Positions 34,306-45,700 of a stretch of DNA of 64,000 nucleotides are shown piece by piece. The position numbers and the translations under genes are program-made. This DNA is from Eimeria necatrix (lineage: Eukaryota > Apicomplexa > Conoidasida > Eucoccidiorida > Eimeriidae), in assembly GCF_000499385.1 (NCBI RefSeq), contig NW_013652627.1:1-64000 (forward strand), in the 5' to 3' direction. Under the pieces are notes generated by a model, which worked only from the letters and a program-made list of their open reading frames with translations, was not told the origin of the DNA and did not search any database. Position 1 is the stretch's first letter; every line of letters begins with the position of its first letter.

Positions 34306-37300
34306 CTTCGCTTTTTAAGAGCAGTCACACTCACCGTGGGTGGTCCACCTGCCGGCGCACTCGTCGTACTTCACCACAATGAACTCCTTCAAAGGATACG
34401 AGACCCTCCGCACGCAGCCCGAGACGCTCTGGAAGGCCCCGCGGAAGGCTCTGCCGAGGACCTGCAGCGGCAGCGAACGCCGGCAAGCAGGGAATCAACA
34501 GCAATGGCCACAGAAATGAAATACCAAATCAAATGAAGTAAAATCATTCAACAGCGGGCATTCAACGCGCAGAAACAAGCATACTAGCGTGCAGCTAGCT
34601 GCCAGACAGATGTGGCTGCAGTTTAGTTCAGAGGCTTGCGAGGCAACAGCAAGCCAGCTCGTGCAGCGGGACTCTCGGGGCGGCTGATAACTGCGCTGCG
34701 GCGGCCGCAGCAGCCGCATCGCAGCACAGGACGGGCCGCCGGCAGCAGCAGCAACATAAGCGGCGGCAATAACAGCAACAGCAGCAGGAGCAGCAAGGAC
34801 GAACCGCCAGTCCGTCTAGCATGCGCTCCACTGTCTCTTGACAGGCCGTTGGCCGCGCGCCACCGCCTCCAGCATCACTCATTGTCCCGTTGCTGCTGGT
34901 GCTGCTGCTGTTGCTGCTGCTGTTGCTGCTACTGCTGCCGTTACTCGCTGGCGGAGCTTACAAAGATGGCCGCTGGGCATCTGAAAACCACTGCAGCAGC
35001 AGCGCAGCAGAACAGGTAAAGCCAAACTCATCGAGGCTGCCTTAATGTACCAACACCTGCGGAGAGGGTGAAAAGAATGGCACACTGCTCTGCGACCGGT
35101 GGTGCTGGGTCAGTCGCTGCGGCAGTGGCTTGTTATGTGGGCGAGGGCTCCTCACAGTTACTCCTCTCGCTGCTTGTTTTGTGGATTGTGCAGTTATAGT
35201 CGGTTCACTATGGGCGGAGAGCTACTTCTGTTGCTTAGCTTGCTACGGGTAAGGCTTCTGCCGGTGCTACTGCGTGGCTTTCTCTCCGTTGTATCTGCTG
35301 CAGTTGCACACACGGGATTATTTCTAGTCCTTATGTTTTGTGCATTAATTACATTTACTGCAAATGCCATTTTAATTATCCAATTACCTTTTCAGCGTGG
35401 AGCTCCGTTTGTGGCGAGTCGGCTGCTGGCCGCGGCGATCTTCGCCTGTAGGCCTTTTGGTCAGCCCCAGGGCGGAACCAAATAAGGCGAATTGGAGAAG
35501 ACGAAAGATCAAATCGGAAAAATAAAAATGCAACAACCAGAAAATGTGTGCATGCAGGGAACAACACAGTGCGCTTGTGTGTCACCGCACAAGTCTCTCT
35601 CGACAGAGCCTCCCTGGTGGCTGCAGGGGGGTCGATCTGCTCCTTTTGTCGTCACTCCAAGGTCAAAAGCATGAATTTGTTTGCAGACTCAAAAATATGC
35701 AAAACTGGAACGGAGAACAACTGTTGGTGTAGCCAACAGCTACCAAAGGTGCTTTGGCGAGTGCTGCGGGAGTCTGCCTTGAGTGCAAGTGCTGCCGCGA
35801 TTAACTACCGCGGCGCCAAGTGCTTGTTCTCCCCCGGCTGCCGCTTTAGTCACGCATCAAAGAAAATTAGTCTAGAAGATAAGCCAATCAAAGGCTTTCG
35901 AGCACTTTATATGGAGAATATAAGGGGTTTTCGCCCAGAGGCTGTGCCAGCCCCAACTCGACCACTGGAGTTAACGAACTGTCAGCTTATGATGTCCACA
36001 CAGCAGAAAACCAGATACATGTTGAGTATGTAATTGAACGGTTAAATATACGATTGATGTTCCAGTCTCAAAGATGCATGAGGGCAGCTCAAGCCAGCTG
36101 TGCTTTGGACCTCACGCTGCTGGCTTGAAGGCGTCGGTCACCTGCAGCGCCCCTCGTGCTGGTGGCTGGCGTTTCCCGTCCAGTAGTGCACTTGGGGCAG
36201 CAGCGCAGTCTCAACTGTGCTGCGGAGGCACTACGGTGCTGAGTTTCTGTGCCGTTGCTGTGCTGCTGAGGTGATGTGTTGCTGGCCTGTTGTCGAGGTA
36301 GTGTCCTGTTTCTGTTCTGCCGAGGTTATGTGCCGCTGACGCGCAGCGGATTCCTAAAGAGCCATTCAACACGAACAAAAGTAGCTAAAGCCATGGCGTA
36401 GGTGGGACGAGTAGCCAGCAGAAGCCAAACGGGCAGAGATGTAGACTGGCCCTAACTCCTGGCACCGCTGACGTTCCTGTTGCTGCAGCTGCTACTGCTC
36501 TGGTATTCCCGCTGCCGCTGCTGGCTCTGTTGCTGTTGCAGCCACCCCTGCCGTTACTGCCGCTGCCCCTCTTTTTCCGATAATTCTGTGGCTGTTGCTG
36601 TTGTGGTTGCTGCCGTTGTTCTGCTGCAGAGGCTTTTGCTGTCGCTGCTGCTGTTGTTCTCCCGCTGCTGCTCCTGCGTCTTCATAATCACTGCTCTGCT
36701 CCTACTGGTTGCTGCATAGATCTTGTACGCTGCCGCGTCACCGGAAATTTCGCTATTTTGTATATGGAGGGAGCTCGCAGTTATCAGCGGCTCGCTAGCC
36801 GCGGCAGTGGCAAGGCCTCAGCAGTTAGCCACGCCCTCTAGCCTCATCCGTTTTTGACTTGTTCCTTGAGCACTTTCCCATTAATTTCCCCAAGATCCTT
36901 GCAGGCTTACTGTGCGTGGAATATCACAAAAAATTAAGAAGACCACCTCTAAGAGTCTTGCTGCAGCGGATGCTGCTGTGCGGTCTCAGCTGGCCTGGCC
37001 TCGCTTCTGCCTAATCTTTAGGCTATTTTGGCTGCTGGGAAAAACCTGCCTCAGTGCTGAGGCGGCTGGGCTGCGCAGCAGTCGTGAGAGGTGTGTGCGG
37101 CCGAGCTTGTCCACTTCGTTTGTTCATCCGCTTTCCCTCCAAGGTCCTCTAAATGACGAACCTCGTATGCATGGGAAGTGACTCGACATGCATTTAAATA
37201 ACAAGCTTTTTCGTTTAAAATTCATGTCTATCAAAATGGCGATCAAGCATCGCCTGCTGCCTTCGCCCTTGGTGGCTTCGGAAAACGGAACAAAGAAAAA

Positions 37301-38304
37301 CGCGCTAGTGAATAGCGGGCAAACCAGTCTTTGTCCAGTTAGCTGCAGCTCTACAATTGACGCAGCAAGCCAAGGCGCTCCGCTGCATTGGTCACTTCAT
37401 CTACAAAAGACTTGCAAAAGAGGAAGCCTGCAGCCAAAGAAGCCCCACAAGGGACTGCGAAGCGGCTCCTTAGTGCTGGACTTAGCCAGCGTGCAGCGTT
37501 CCATTCTGCTGCTGCACCTGTCGTTCTCACGGCCCTCGAGAGCCACTTTGGGAGCTTCCGCTGGGTGCGGCCTCATCACCCTCATGTGCTGCGGCTGCAT
37601 GCCGAAGGGCCCTCTGTGTCTGTAAACAGATCGATATGTACCCTTTTATATCCATGAGCACATAGCTGTAGCATTCGCCTCTTGTCCTTCGCTAAGATAT
37701 CTGCCTGCACGTTGCAGTAAGCGGCTCTGTGGGGACCCAGTCGGTTCCTAGTGCCTGCGGCGCAGCAGCTCGTGAGGTTGGACTCCCGCAGGAAGCAGCC
37801 GCGGGGGAAGAGCCCAGCAAATGGATTAAGCGCAGATAGTGACCTCTGGAACGTGGCATGTTATCGTCGCATTGAACTTCCTCTCTGCATATCAGTTCAA
37901 TCAGTTTCAATGCAAATATGTCCCAGTAAATACTAAATTGTTTCGCTCGAACGTGAGCGCTTTTGTGCAAAGAACAACTCATTTTGTTCGCGTATGAATT
38001 GAACGGGTTTCAGTGAGAATTCATTCCGCTAAAAAGCCATTTCGCCTTGCAACTGCCTCGAAGTCATTGTTGTTCAAAGGCTTGAAGGCGTTTAGAATGC
38101 TGACAAGAGAATCGAGTGCGACTCAAAGGAATAAGGCAAAGCTATGCAGCAGCAAACTCTGTATTGACGAAGTTCTGCAGCACGAGGACCAGGCCGCCTG
38201 CAGCCTCCAACAAGCACGGGGGGAGGAAGCCAACAAACTCAAGGCGAATATAGAACTATAAAAGCTGGATGCAGTAAATAAATTTTCCTTAGCAATAGCG
38301 TCTT

Positions 38305-38343
38305 CGGCGTCTGCAGGTGGCCTTTGGCCACCTGCAGACGCCG
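38305..38343. other. perfect 18-bp hairpin with TTT loop
   Basis: CGGCGTCTGCAGGTGGCC is followed by TTT and its exact reverse complement. No T-run follows and no gene end is adjacent, so it is not a bacterial-type terminator; it could be a structured RNA element or a recent inverted duplication. Confidence 0.85.
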
Positions 38344-39704
38344 CAGAGGCAGCATCACAGAAGCAATGGTTCTTATCGCTGGTTGTGTCCTGCAAAAGAG
38401 GCTAAAATGGCCATTATGCCACTTGAATAATACTTTTAAACGGAGAGGATGGGCCAACCAGTTGCATTCATGCAGCATGGCTTCTTGAAACGGAAACCGC
38501 GGCACTACTACGGAACGCGCGTAATTCCTCTGCTAAAGAGGAAGCGTGCTGAACACCTTCCCAGTTTGTCAGTAATCCTATGCCCAAATTCCGCAAGTAA
38601 CATGCTACAAATTTTGGCGAGCAAATAAATAATTCAGAAAGGGCAATCTATGGAAGAAACAGGAGCACATCAGTGCTGCTGGTAGGGGCCTCTGGGTGAC
38701 CGCCAGCCCCCACCGCAGAACCACCACGTACAGCATCGCATCTACCTCCAGAAAACCTAGAGGCCCGATTTAAAGGGAATAATTAGTTGAAATACATTAA
38801 AAAAGTAAAATAGCCTGGGTAAAGTAAACAGAGAAGCGCGCAGGAAACACGTGTGAGGGCCTCCGCAGCACGTACGCTCACAGACAATGCTGCTGCGGCC
38901 TCCCCCCTGGTGTTGCTTTTCGCGTTTATGGCACCTTGGCTAAGGAGCGACAAGTTGTAAGAAAAGATATTTTAATAAATTCGGAAACTTTAAAAACAAA
39001 ACAAAGCCGGTAAAAGGGCTCCCTAATGCTGCAGCGGTGGACTGGTGGTTCGACCACGAGAACCACAGCGGCCTAGCTGCTGCTGCTGCAGCAGCCGCAG
39101 CCGCAGCCGCTGCCGCAGCAGCAGCCGCTGCAGGTTAAGGTGGTTGATCTATAGCCCACTTTGTTTAAATCAAATCAAAGGCAGAAATTGGCGGAAATTC
39201 GCAGCAGATGCCCCAGGCGCCCCGGCGGGAGCGACGGCCGACAGCATCTCAATGGCCTCTCCATTTTCGTTTCTTCCTTCGAATTTTCACCGTTTGCTAT
39301 TTTCCTTCGTTTAATTCTGTTAACTAGAAAATCTATTTATTTTGTCACTCCCCTCGCAACGTCGAGGGTCACCCTAGCGTACGCCCAAGGTCTCGGCAGA
39401 CCGCAACGCGCAAGCCAAGGGCCACCATGTCACCTGAGGTCCCCGGAGGCTCTTTGGGGTTTCTAAGGGACCTTAGGGCTTTATCTGTTTCTCTGTAAGA
39501 CAAACTTAAGGCCTCACGTTCACCGGAGGCTCTTGCGAGCCACCTCGTCATACTCTCCCAAGGGGCCCAAGAGGAGCGTTGTTGCTTCGGGGCCGGCCAC
39601 ACGCACTTGTACCCCTTCTTGAATGGTTTGACAGCTTCTGAAGGCCTCCCCGACAGAGCGCGGACCCAAGTTTCACCTGCGGGGGCCCCAGCCCTCCAGG
39701 CCAA

Positions 39705-42700
39705 ATGTATGAGGAGAGGGGCCCGCCCAGGGGCCCCCCAAGTGGCGAGAGGCTGTCCACGGACGCCGCGCTCCCTAGGCTTACTCGGCTGGTTGCGAGA
39801 CAAAGTGCCAAAATAACGGACAAACTAAACAAAGCTTCTACAGAGGATGCTCGGCCTGGGGCGGCTGCTTCTGGTGCTGTTGCTGCAGCTGTGGTCTCCC
39901 CGGCGCAGCCGCTGCAGCCCTTCAGCTCCTCTGCAGCTGCAGTGACCAGTGGGCACACTGGCTTTGCAAGAAAGGTCTCTCCTTTTGAGGGGACCTTCCT
40001 CGGGCAGCCCCCGCCGTTTCCGCCCCCTCCACCGCCGCCGCCGCCTCCGCCCCCGCCCCCAGCAGAGCTGCTGGCTGCTGCTCAGATCAACACGCTCTAT
40101 ATGCCGCAGATTTCCTTTAAAAGAGAATCCACAGAAGCCGCTAGGGGGCCCTCAGGGGCCCACATGGGGGCCGCAGGGGCCCCTGTCAGCCTCCCCTCTC
40201 AGGCGCTCGACCTAGACGCACCAGCGTATCCTTCTCTTCCAGCCACCCTCCTCGGGCCCAGTGCCCCGATGCAGCAGCAGCAGCCGACACTGCTGCAGAA
40301 GCAGCGGCAGTATGACAAAGGTTCAGCGCCAGGTGTTGCTGCTGCTGCCCAGAGTGCCCCTGATTTCTCAGCTGCCGAACAGCGACACGGGAGCAGCAGC
40401 GCGTTAAAGAGCGCGCTACGGCCTACGGGTTTAAAGCAGCAACAGGAGCCGCAGCCACTACAGCAACAGCACCAGCAGCGCCGGCAGCAACAGCAGCAGC
40501 AGCAAAGCGCTGCTTCCAGCAAGCCAACTACTGCAGACGCTGGCCCTCTATTTGCAGCGCCAGCTGTTGCTGCAGAGCCTCATTTAACCTTTGAGAAGCA
40601 GCAGCAGGAACAGTTGCACCAGAGGCAGCAGCAGCGGCAAACGCGGCTTAAGGGGCCCCTAGACGCTCCTCCTCAACACGCGAGGCCCCTAATAGAGGCC
40701 CCTTCACTCCCTTTGGACTCCAGAAGCACAAAAGTGCAGCAGCAGCAACAGCAAGAACAGCAGCAGTGGGGACAGGCTGCGGCTAGAGTGGAGACAAAAA
40801 GCAACACTCCTAGAGGCAGCATAAGACACCCAGTGGAGTCGAGCGGCGCTCAGCAGCAGCAACAACAAACACAGAGGCAGCAGCAGCAACAACAGCAGTG
40901 CCGGGAGCAACGGGAGGAGCAGCTTCAACAGCAGCCTCAGCAGCAGCAGCAGCAGCAGCAGAGGCTGCCGGCAGTCGCTGCTGTAAGGAACTGTGGCACC
41001 CCTTCCTTGATGCGGCGCTACAGCAGCACAGCAATGGATACGGACAAGGGGGACCCCAGCAGCAAAGATACTCCCAGCAGCAGAGAAGCTGTCAGCAGCA
41101 AAGAAGCCTTCAGCAGCATGGCGCAGCATAGCTTGCCCCTGGGCAGCAGCAGCTCCAGGAGGTGCAGTGGCAGTAGTAGGAGCACCAGCAGCCGTCTGAA
41201 GGAGCAGCAGCAGCAGCAGGCGCATCAGCAGCAGCAGCAGGCACATCAACAGCAACAGCAGGCGCATGAGCAGGAGCAACAGCAACGCAAACCCCCAAAG
41301 CAGCAGCTGCAGCAGCAGGAGAGTCTCTTTGGAGCAGTGGGGGCGGCGTTAGGGCGAGTAGTTGAGCGCCTGATTAACACAGGAGAAACTCAGGGACCCC
41401 AGGGGCACCACCAGGCTGAGCTAGGGCGCGCCCGCACGAGAAGCACTTTGCTTCGGGACACAGACAGCGACAGCGGGAGCAGCAACTCAGGAAAGGCTGC
41501 AGCGCAGCAAACGAACGAAAAGAAGCAAACCGGAGGCCTTCAGAGGCAAAGAGGCCGCGTGCAAAGAGACGCAAAGGCTGCAGTCCAAAGGCACCCCAAC
41601 AGAAGCAGCAGCAGCAGAAGCTCTGAAGACAGGAGAGCCACCCAAAGCGCGCAGCACGGCTACGCCAGCAGCAACAGCAGCGACTGCAGCAGTAGGAGGA
41701 GCAGCAGCAGCAACGATGCAGCAAAGCTTATGCAGTACCTGCAGCAGCTGGAGGAGGAAGAGAGGGAGTTGCAGCAGCGTGAGAGGCGCAAGAAGCAGCA
41801 GCAGCAGCAGAAGCTGCGCAAGCACAGCCAGTGCAGAGCAGGCCGGCGCACAAGCAACAGCAGTAGCGGCAACGGCAAAGGCAGCAAGGCAAAGGAGGAG
41901 GCAGCTGCCCCTGGCGCTGCTGCTGTTGTTCTCTCTAACCTCGGAGAGACTGCGAGAGTCCTACTGCAGGTTGCTGCTGCTGCCCCTGCTGCAGCAGCTG
42001 CTGCCGCTGCTGCAGCGGTCGAAGCCGCAGCAGGAGATGGCGACGAGGAGGAGACGACGCTGCTGCCTGTGCCTGACGGGTCTACTGCTGCTGCAGGCGG
42101 CGCTTTTGCAGTTCCCGCGGCGGCAGCACGTGTGCTGCCGCCGCGAGCCGCCGCTGCTGCAGCTGCAGCAGCAAAAGGGGACGCCGTAGCAGCAGGAGAC
42201 GCTGCAGCAGAAAGCGCCGCAACTGCTCAAGTCCCAGACGGTGCCGCTGCCGCGGCAGGAACTGCTGCTGCCGCTGCTGCTGCTGCAAGCAACAAAATGC
42301 AGCTAGAGACCTTCAGGCACTGGAGACCCTTCGGCCAGCTTTGGGGCGCCATGATAGCAGAGGATTGCTGCGTGGAAGTAGTGCAGACTCTGACAGCTCT
42401 CTACACTGCGTTCGCTTTAAGCTGCCCCCGGTAAGCTGCGAGCAGCAGTAGCTGCTGCTGTCGCTGCTGCTGGCGCTGCTGCCTGCCGTCGCGCGAAGAG
42501 GAATCAGCTGATTTCACACTTAATAAGCGCGACTTCATCAAATGCGACAAGCCATGGATTTAGACAATATTGAGCATCATTAAAGATTTAAGGCTTCGGT
42601 GGAGGCACCCAGTGCCATGACCCAAATAATTGAAGTGTTTTGCATGCATGCCTCAGCCGAGTGGCACAGCTAGTACTGTAAATGCCGTGCTTCTGCAGCT

Positions 42701-45700
42701 GCTGCTTCTGGACGTCTATTCGAGAAATCTCCTGTAGTCAGCGCGCTCCTCTCTGTGTTTTTCGAAGCGGCATCTTCTGCTTTGCCGCCTCCGTTGCTGC
42801 TGCTTTTGCCCTCTGCTAGTTCGAGTTGGTGTTACTGCTGCTGCTCTTTCTCCCCGTTGCTGGTGCGAGTTGCTGCTGGTGGTCTCACAGCCCTCTGCAG
42901 CAAGAGCAGTAGCATTCGTTCGCCGCCTTAATTTGTTTTGCGCAGAGACGGAATGACCCGGGAGGAATTCCTCGCCTTATTTAGGGCTTACCCGAACTGC
43001 CTAGCACAAGTAGAGCACCAGCACTTCTTATTTGACGTGAGCTGCTGTTGCTGTTGCTGCTGTGGGGGCGGCGTTGGCGATGCCGCGGCGTTGGTGGCGA
43101 TAGTCTGGACAGCTGCTGCTTCTTGGGTAGTTGCATGTGCAGCCGTAGCCGCTGGAATGGCTGCTGTTGGATATTGTTCCTGCTGTTTTCTTGATGCTGC
43201 GCTTGCTGCGGTCCCTGCCTTTCCTGTGCCCGCTGCTGCACCAGCATCTGCTGTTGCTGCTGCTGTTGCTGCTGCTGTACCGCCTTTTGCTGCTGCTGTT
43301 GCGCTGGCGAGCCCCACTGCTCCCGCTCGCTGCGCCTGTTTGCTGCTGCTTCGCTTCAGGCTATCGACAGGAAGCAGAAAGGCAAAATCCCTCTGAGAGA
43401 CTTCCGCTGGGGCGTCTTCTGCTGCTGCCCAAATGTCGTTCAAGACATCAATAGAGCGAGAGGTGATTTTTCGGGGTCGCTTCGTATTTGTCTTCCTAGA
43501 TGCCTCTAGCAGCAGCTTGCTGCTCTCATTTGTCTTCGAACCGCTTTGTTTCGACTCTTTTCCGTCCCCACTGATACTGCTGCTGCTGTTGTTGCTGCTG
43601 CTGCAGGCCGTTTGCGCCTGCAGCTGCTGTACCGGGCGTACGACGTCGACGGAGACGGCCTACTGAACAAAGAAGAATTAAACTGTCTCCTTTGCCATCT
43701 GCACTCTGTTTCCGCGCACCCAACAGACAGAGCTCTCTCGCAGCAACAAATACAGGCAGCAGCAGCAGTAAGGATGCTGCTGCTGCGCTGCTGCTGTTCT
43801 GTTACTGCTGGCGCTGTGTGCTACAAATGCTGGCTGGTAGTGCTTCTGCAGCTACTGCTGCAGCTTTTGCTGCTGCTGCTGCTACTGGCCTTGCAGCACT
43901 GCTGTATCTCGTCTCTACTGCTGCTGCATATGCTGCTGCTGAAGCTTCAGCGACGCTTTTGCTGCACATATTTCCTCGCTTTTGCCGCTCCTTCAGCTGC
44001 ACGTCATTTCACGGGATAAAGGCTCTGTTTTATATGTTGCTGCTGGTGCTGCTGCTGGGCTGCTGTGGGGGCAGGCTGAGGCGGAGGAACTGCTGCAGCG
44101 CCACGGGGGCCACTTTGGCTACAGCGCGTTCTTTGAGTCCGTGAGGGACAAAGTGCTAAATGCTACTCACAGGCTCATGCGGTTCAAGACAGACCTTATT
44201 GCGGCTGTGCAGCAGCAGCAGCAGCAGCACTTGCTGCGGCAGCAAACGCAGCAGCAGTGGCTTAACTTTGGCCCCCACACACTCTCTGCCTCGTCCACTG
44301 CAGAGTCTTTCTCCGTTTCTCCCTTCAAGCCTGACTACGTCCAGTCTACTGCATCACTACCAGCAGCAGCAGCAACAGCCGCAGCAGTAGGGATTCCAAT
44401 CCCTCAGAAACAGCAGCAGCAGGTGCTGCTGCTGCAGGACCCACAGCAGCAAGATTTGCTGTTGGCTGAAGGCAGAAGGATAGCTACAAACATCATTTTA
44501 AAAGCTAGATCTCTTGCAGCAAAAAGGTCACCAGCAGAGATGGAGGCCTTGCTGCTGCACTACAACGGCGCTAAGCAACAGCAGCAGAACCAGCAGCAGC
44601 CAAAGCAGACCTGTTGCAACTTCGCAACAGCAGAAGAGGCCCTGAAGCTCTGCGATGCCACCGCCTCTCTTGTGGCAGCAGAAAACTCGCTGCTTGAGGT
44701 AAAGTGAGGGGCTTAGGGTTTCACATATAGGGCTTGGGGTTTCCAGTTCCAAAACTTGTAGGGTTGTAGGGCTTACGCTTATCGTGATTTAATTATTTCT
44801 TCTGAGTAGTTGTACCAGCAGCAACAGCAGCAGGTTATGCCCCCGCCCTCGGGAGCTTTCCACGAACGGCTTCTAGGTTGCTGACTCCTTATTCTGGTGC
44901 TGCTGCCTTCGCTGCTGCTGCTCCTGCTGCAGCTGGAGCTGCCGCTTCGGGTCTACGGCGACCTACACGGCCAGCTGGTGGACTTGTTGGATTTTTTCGG
45001 TTCTTTCGGCTGGCCTGAAGATTTGATTTCGGGCCTCGGGTGTTCTCTGTTATTTTTGGGGGACTTTGTGGACCGCGGCATTTTCAGCTGCGAGGTGCTG
45101 CTGCTGCTACTCTCCTTCAAAGTACTTGTAAGTGCGCCCTGCCCGCACCTGGCTACCTAACTAGCTAGCTAGCTACGTAGCTAGCTACCTAGCTAGATAC
45201 GTAGCTAGCTACTGGCTGGGCGTGTGGCTAGCTAGCACGCTGCGCTTCTCACCAGCTAGGCTCTACTGCCCGTTTTCATGCGTAGCCAGCCGTCTGCAGA
45301 ACTAGCTCCCCCAGGCGCTTGGTGGCTAGGTGCCTTCTCATGCAGCTAGCTCGCTAGGGCGTTCTGTAGTCATCCATCTAGCTAGCACGCTAGCTAGCTG
45401 CCCACCTAGCGCGCTAGCTAGCTGCGTGGCTAGCTGTCTGCGGCTGTCTGCGGGCCCGCTGGCTGCAGTTCCCGGACAAGGTGTGGCTGCTGCGAGGAAA
45501 CCACGAAGACCGCCCGATGAATTACATTTACGGGTTTTACGCGGAGTGCGTCAGCAAGCTGGGGGGCACAGAAGGAGAGGCTCTTTGGAAAAGAGCCAAC
45601 AGCTTGTTTGAGTTCTTGCCTCTTGCTGCTGTAGCCAGGGCAGATGGGCTCTTTTTCATTCACGGCGGCATAGGAGACAGCATAACTTCTTTGCAGCAAC

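Larger units (their letters stand above)
33623..39704. other. second gene-poor, repeat-poor segment
   Basis: Telomere-like heptamers vanish after about 33625, apart from nothing obvious, until the phosphatase gene. Short frames on both strands lack motifs, and none chains through plausible splice sites. CTG-rich patches occur at about 34740-34940 and 36480-36710. Two strong foldbacks are listed separately. Unannotated exons of the phosphatase 5' UTR could lie in the last kilobase. Confidence 0.5.

Noticed and set aside
35099..35485. Hydrophobic 128-residue + strand frame
   Set aside because: Looks membrane-like but has no recognisable family, no neighbouring exons and no conserved start context.
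44810..44876. An extra phosphatase exon reading LYQQQQQQVMPPPSGAF
   Set aside because: Its length of 67 breaks the phase between the 44698 donor and the 44933 acceptor, which join directly in frame as SLLE|LELPLRVYGDLHGQ.
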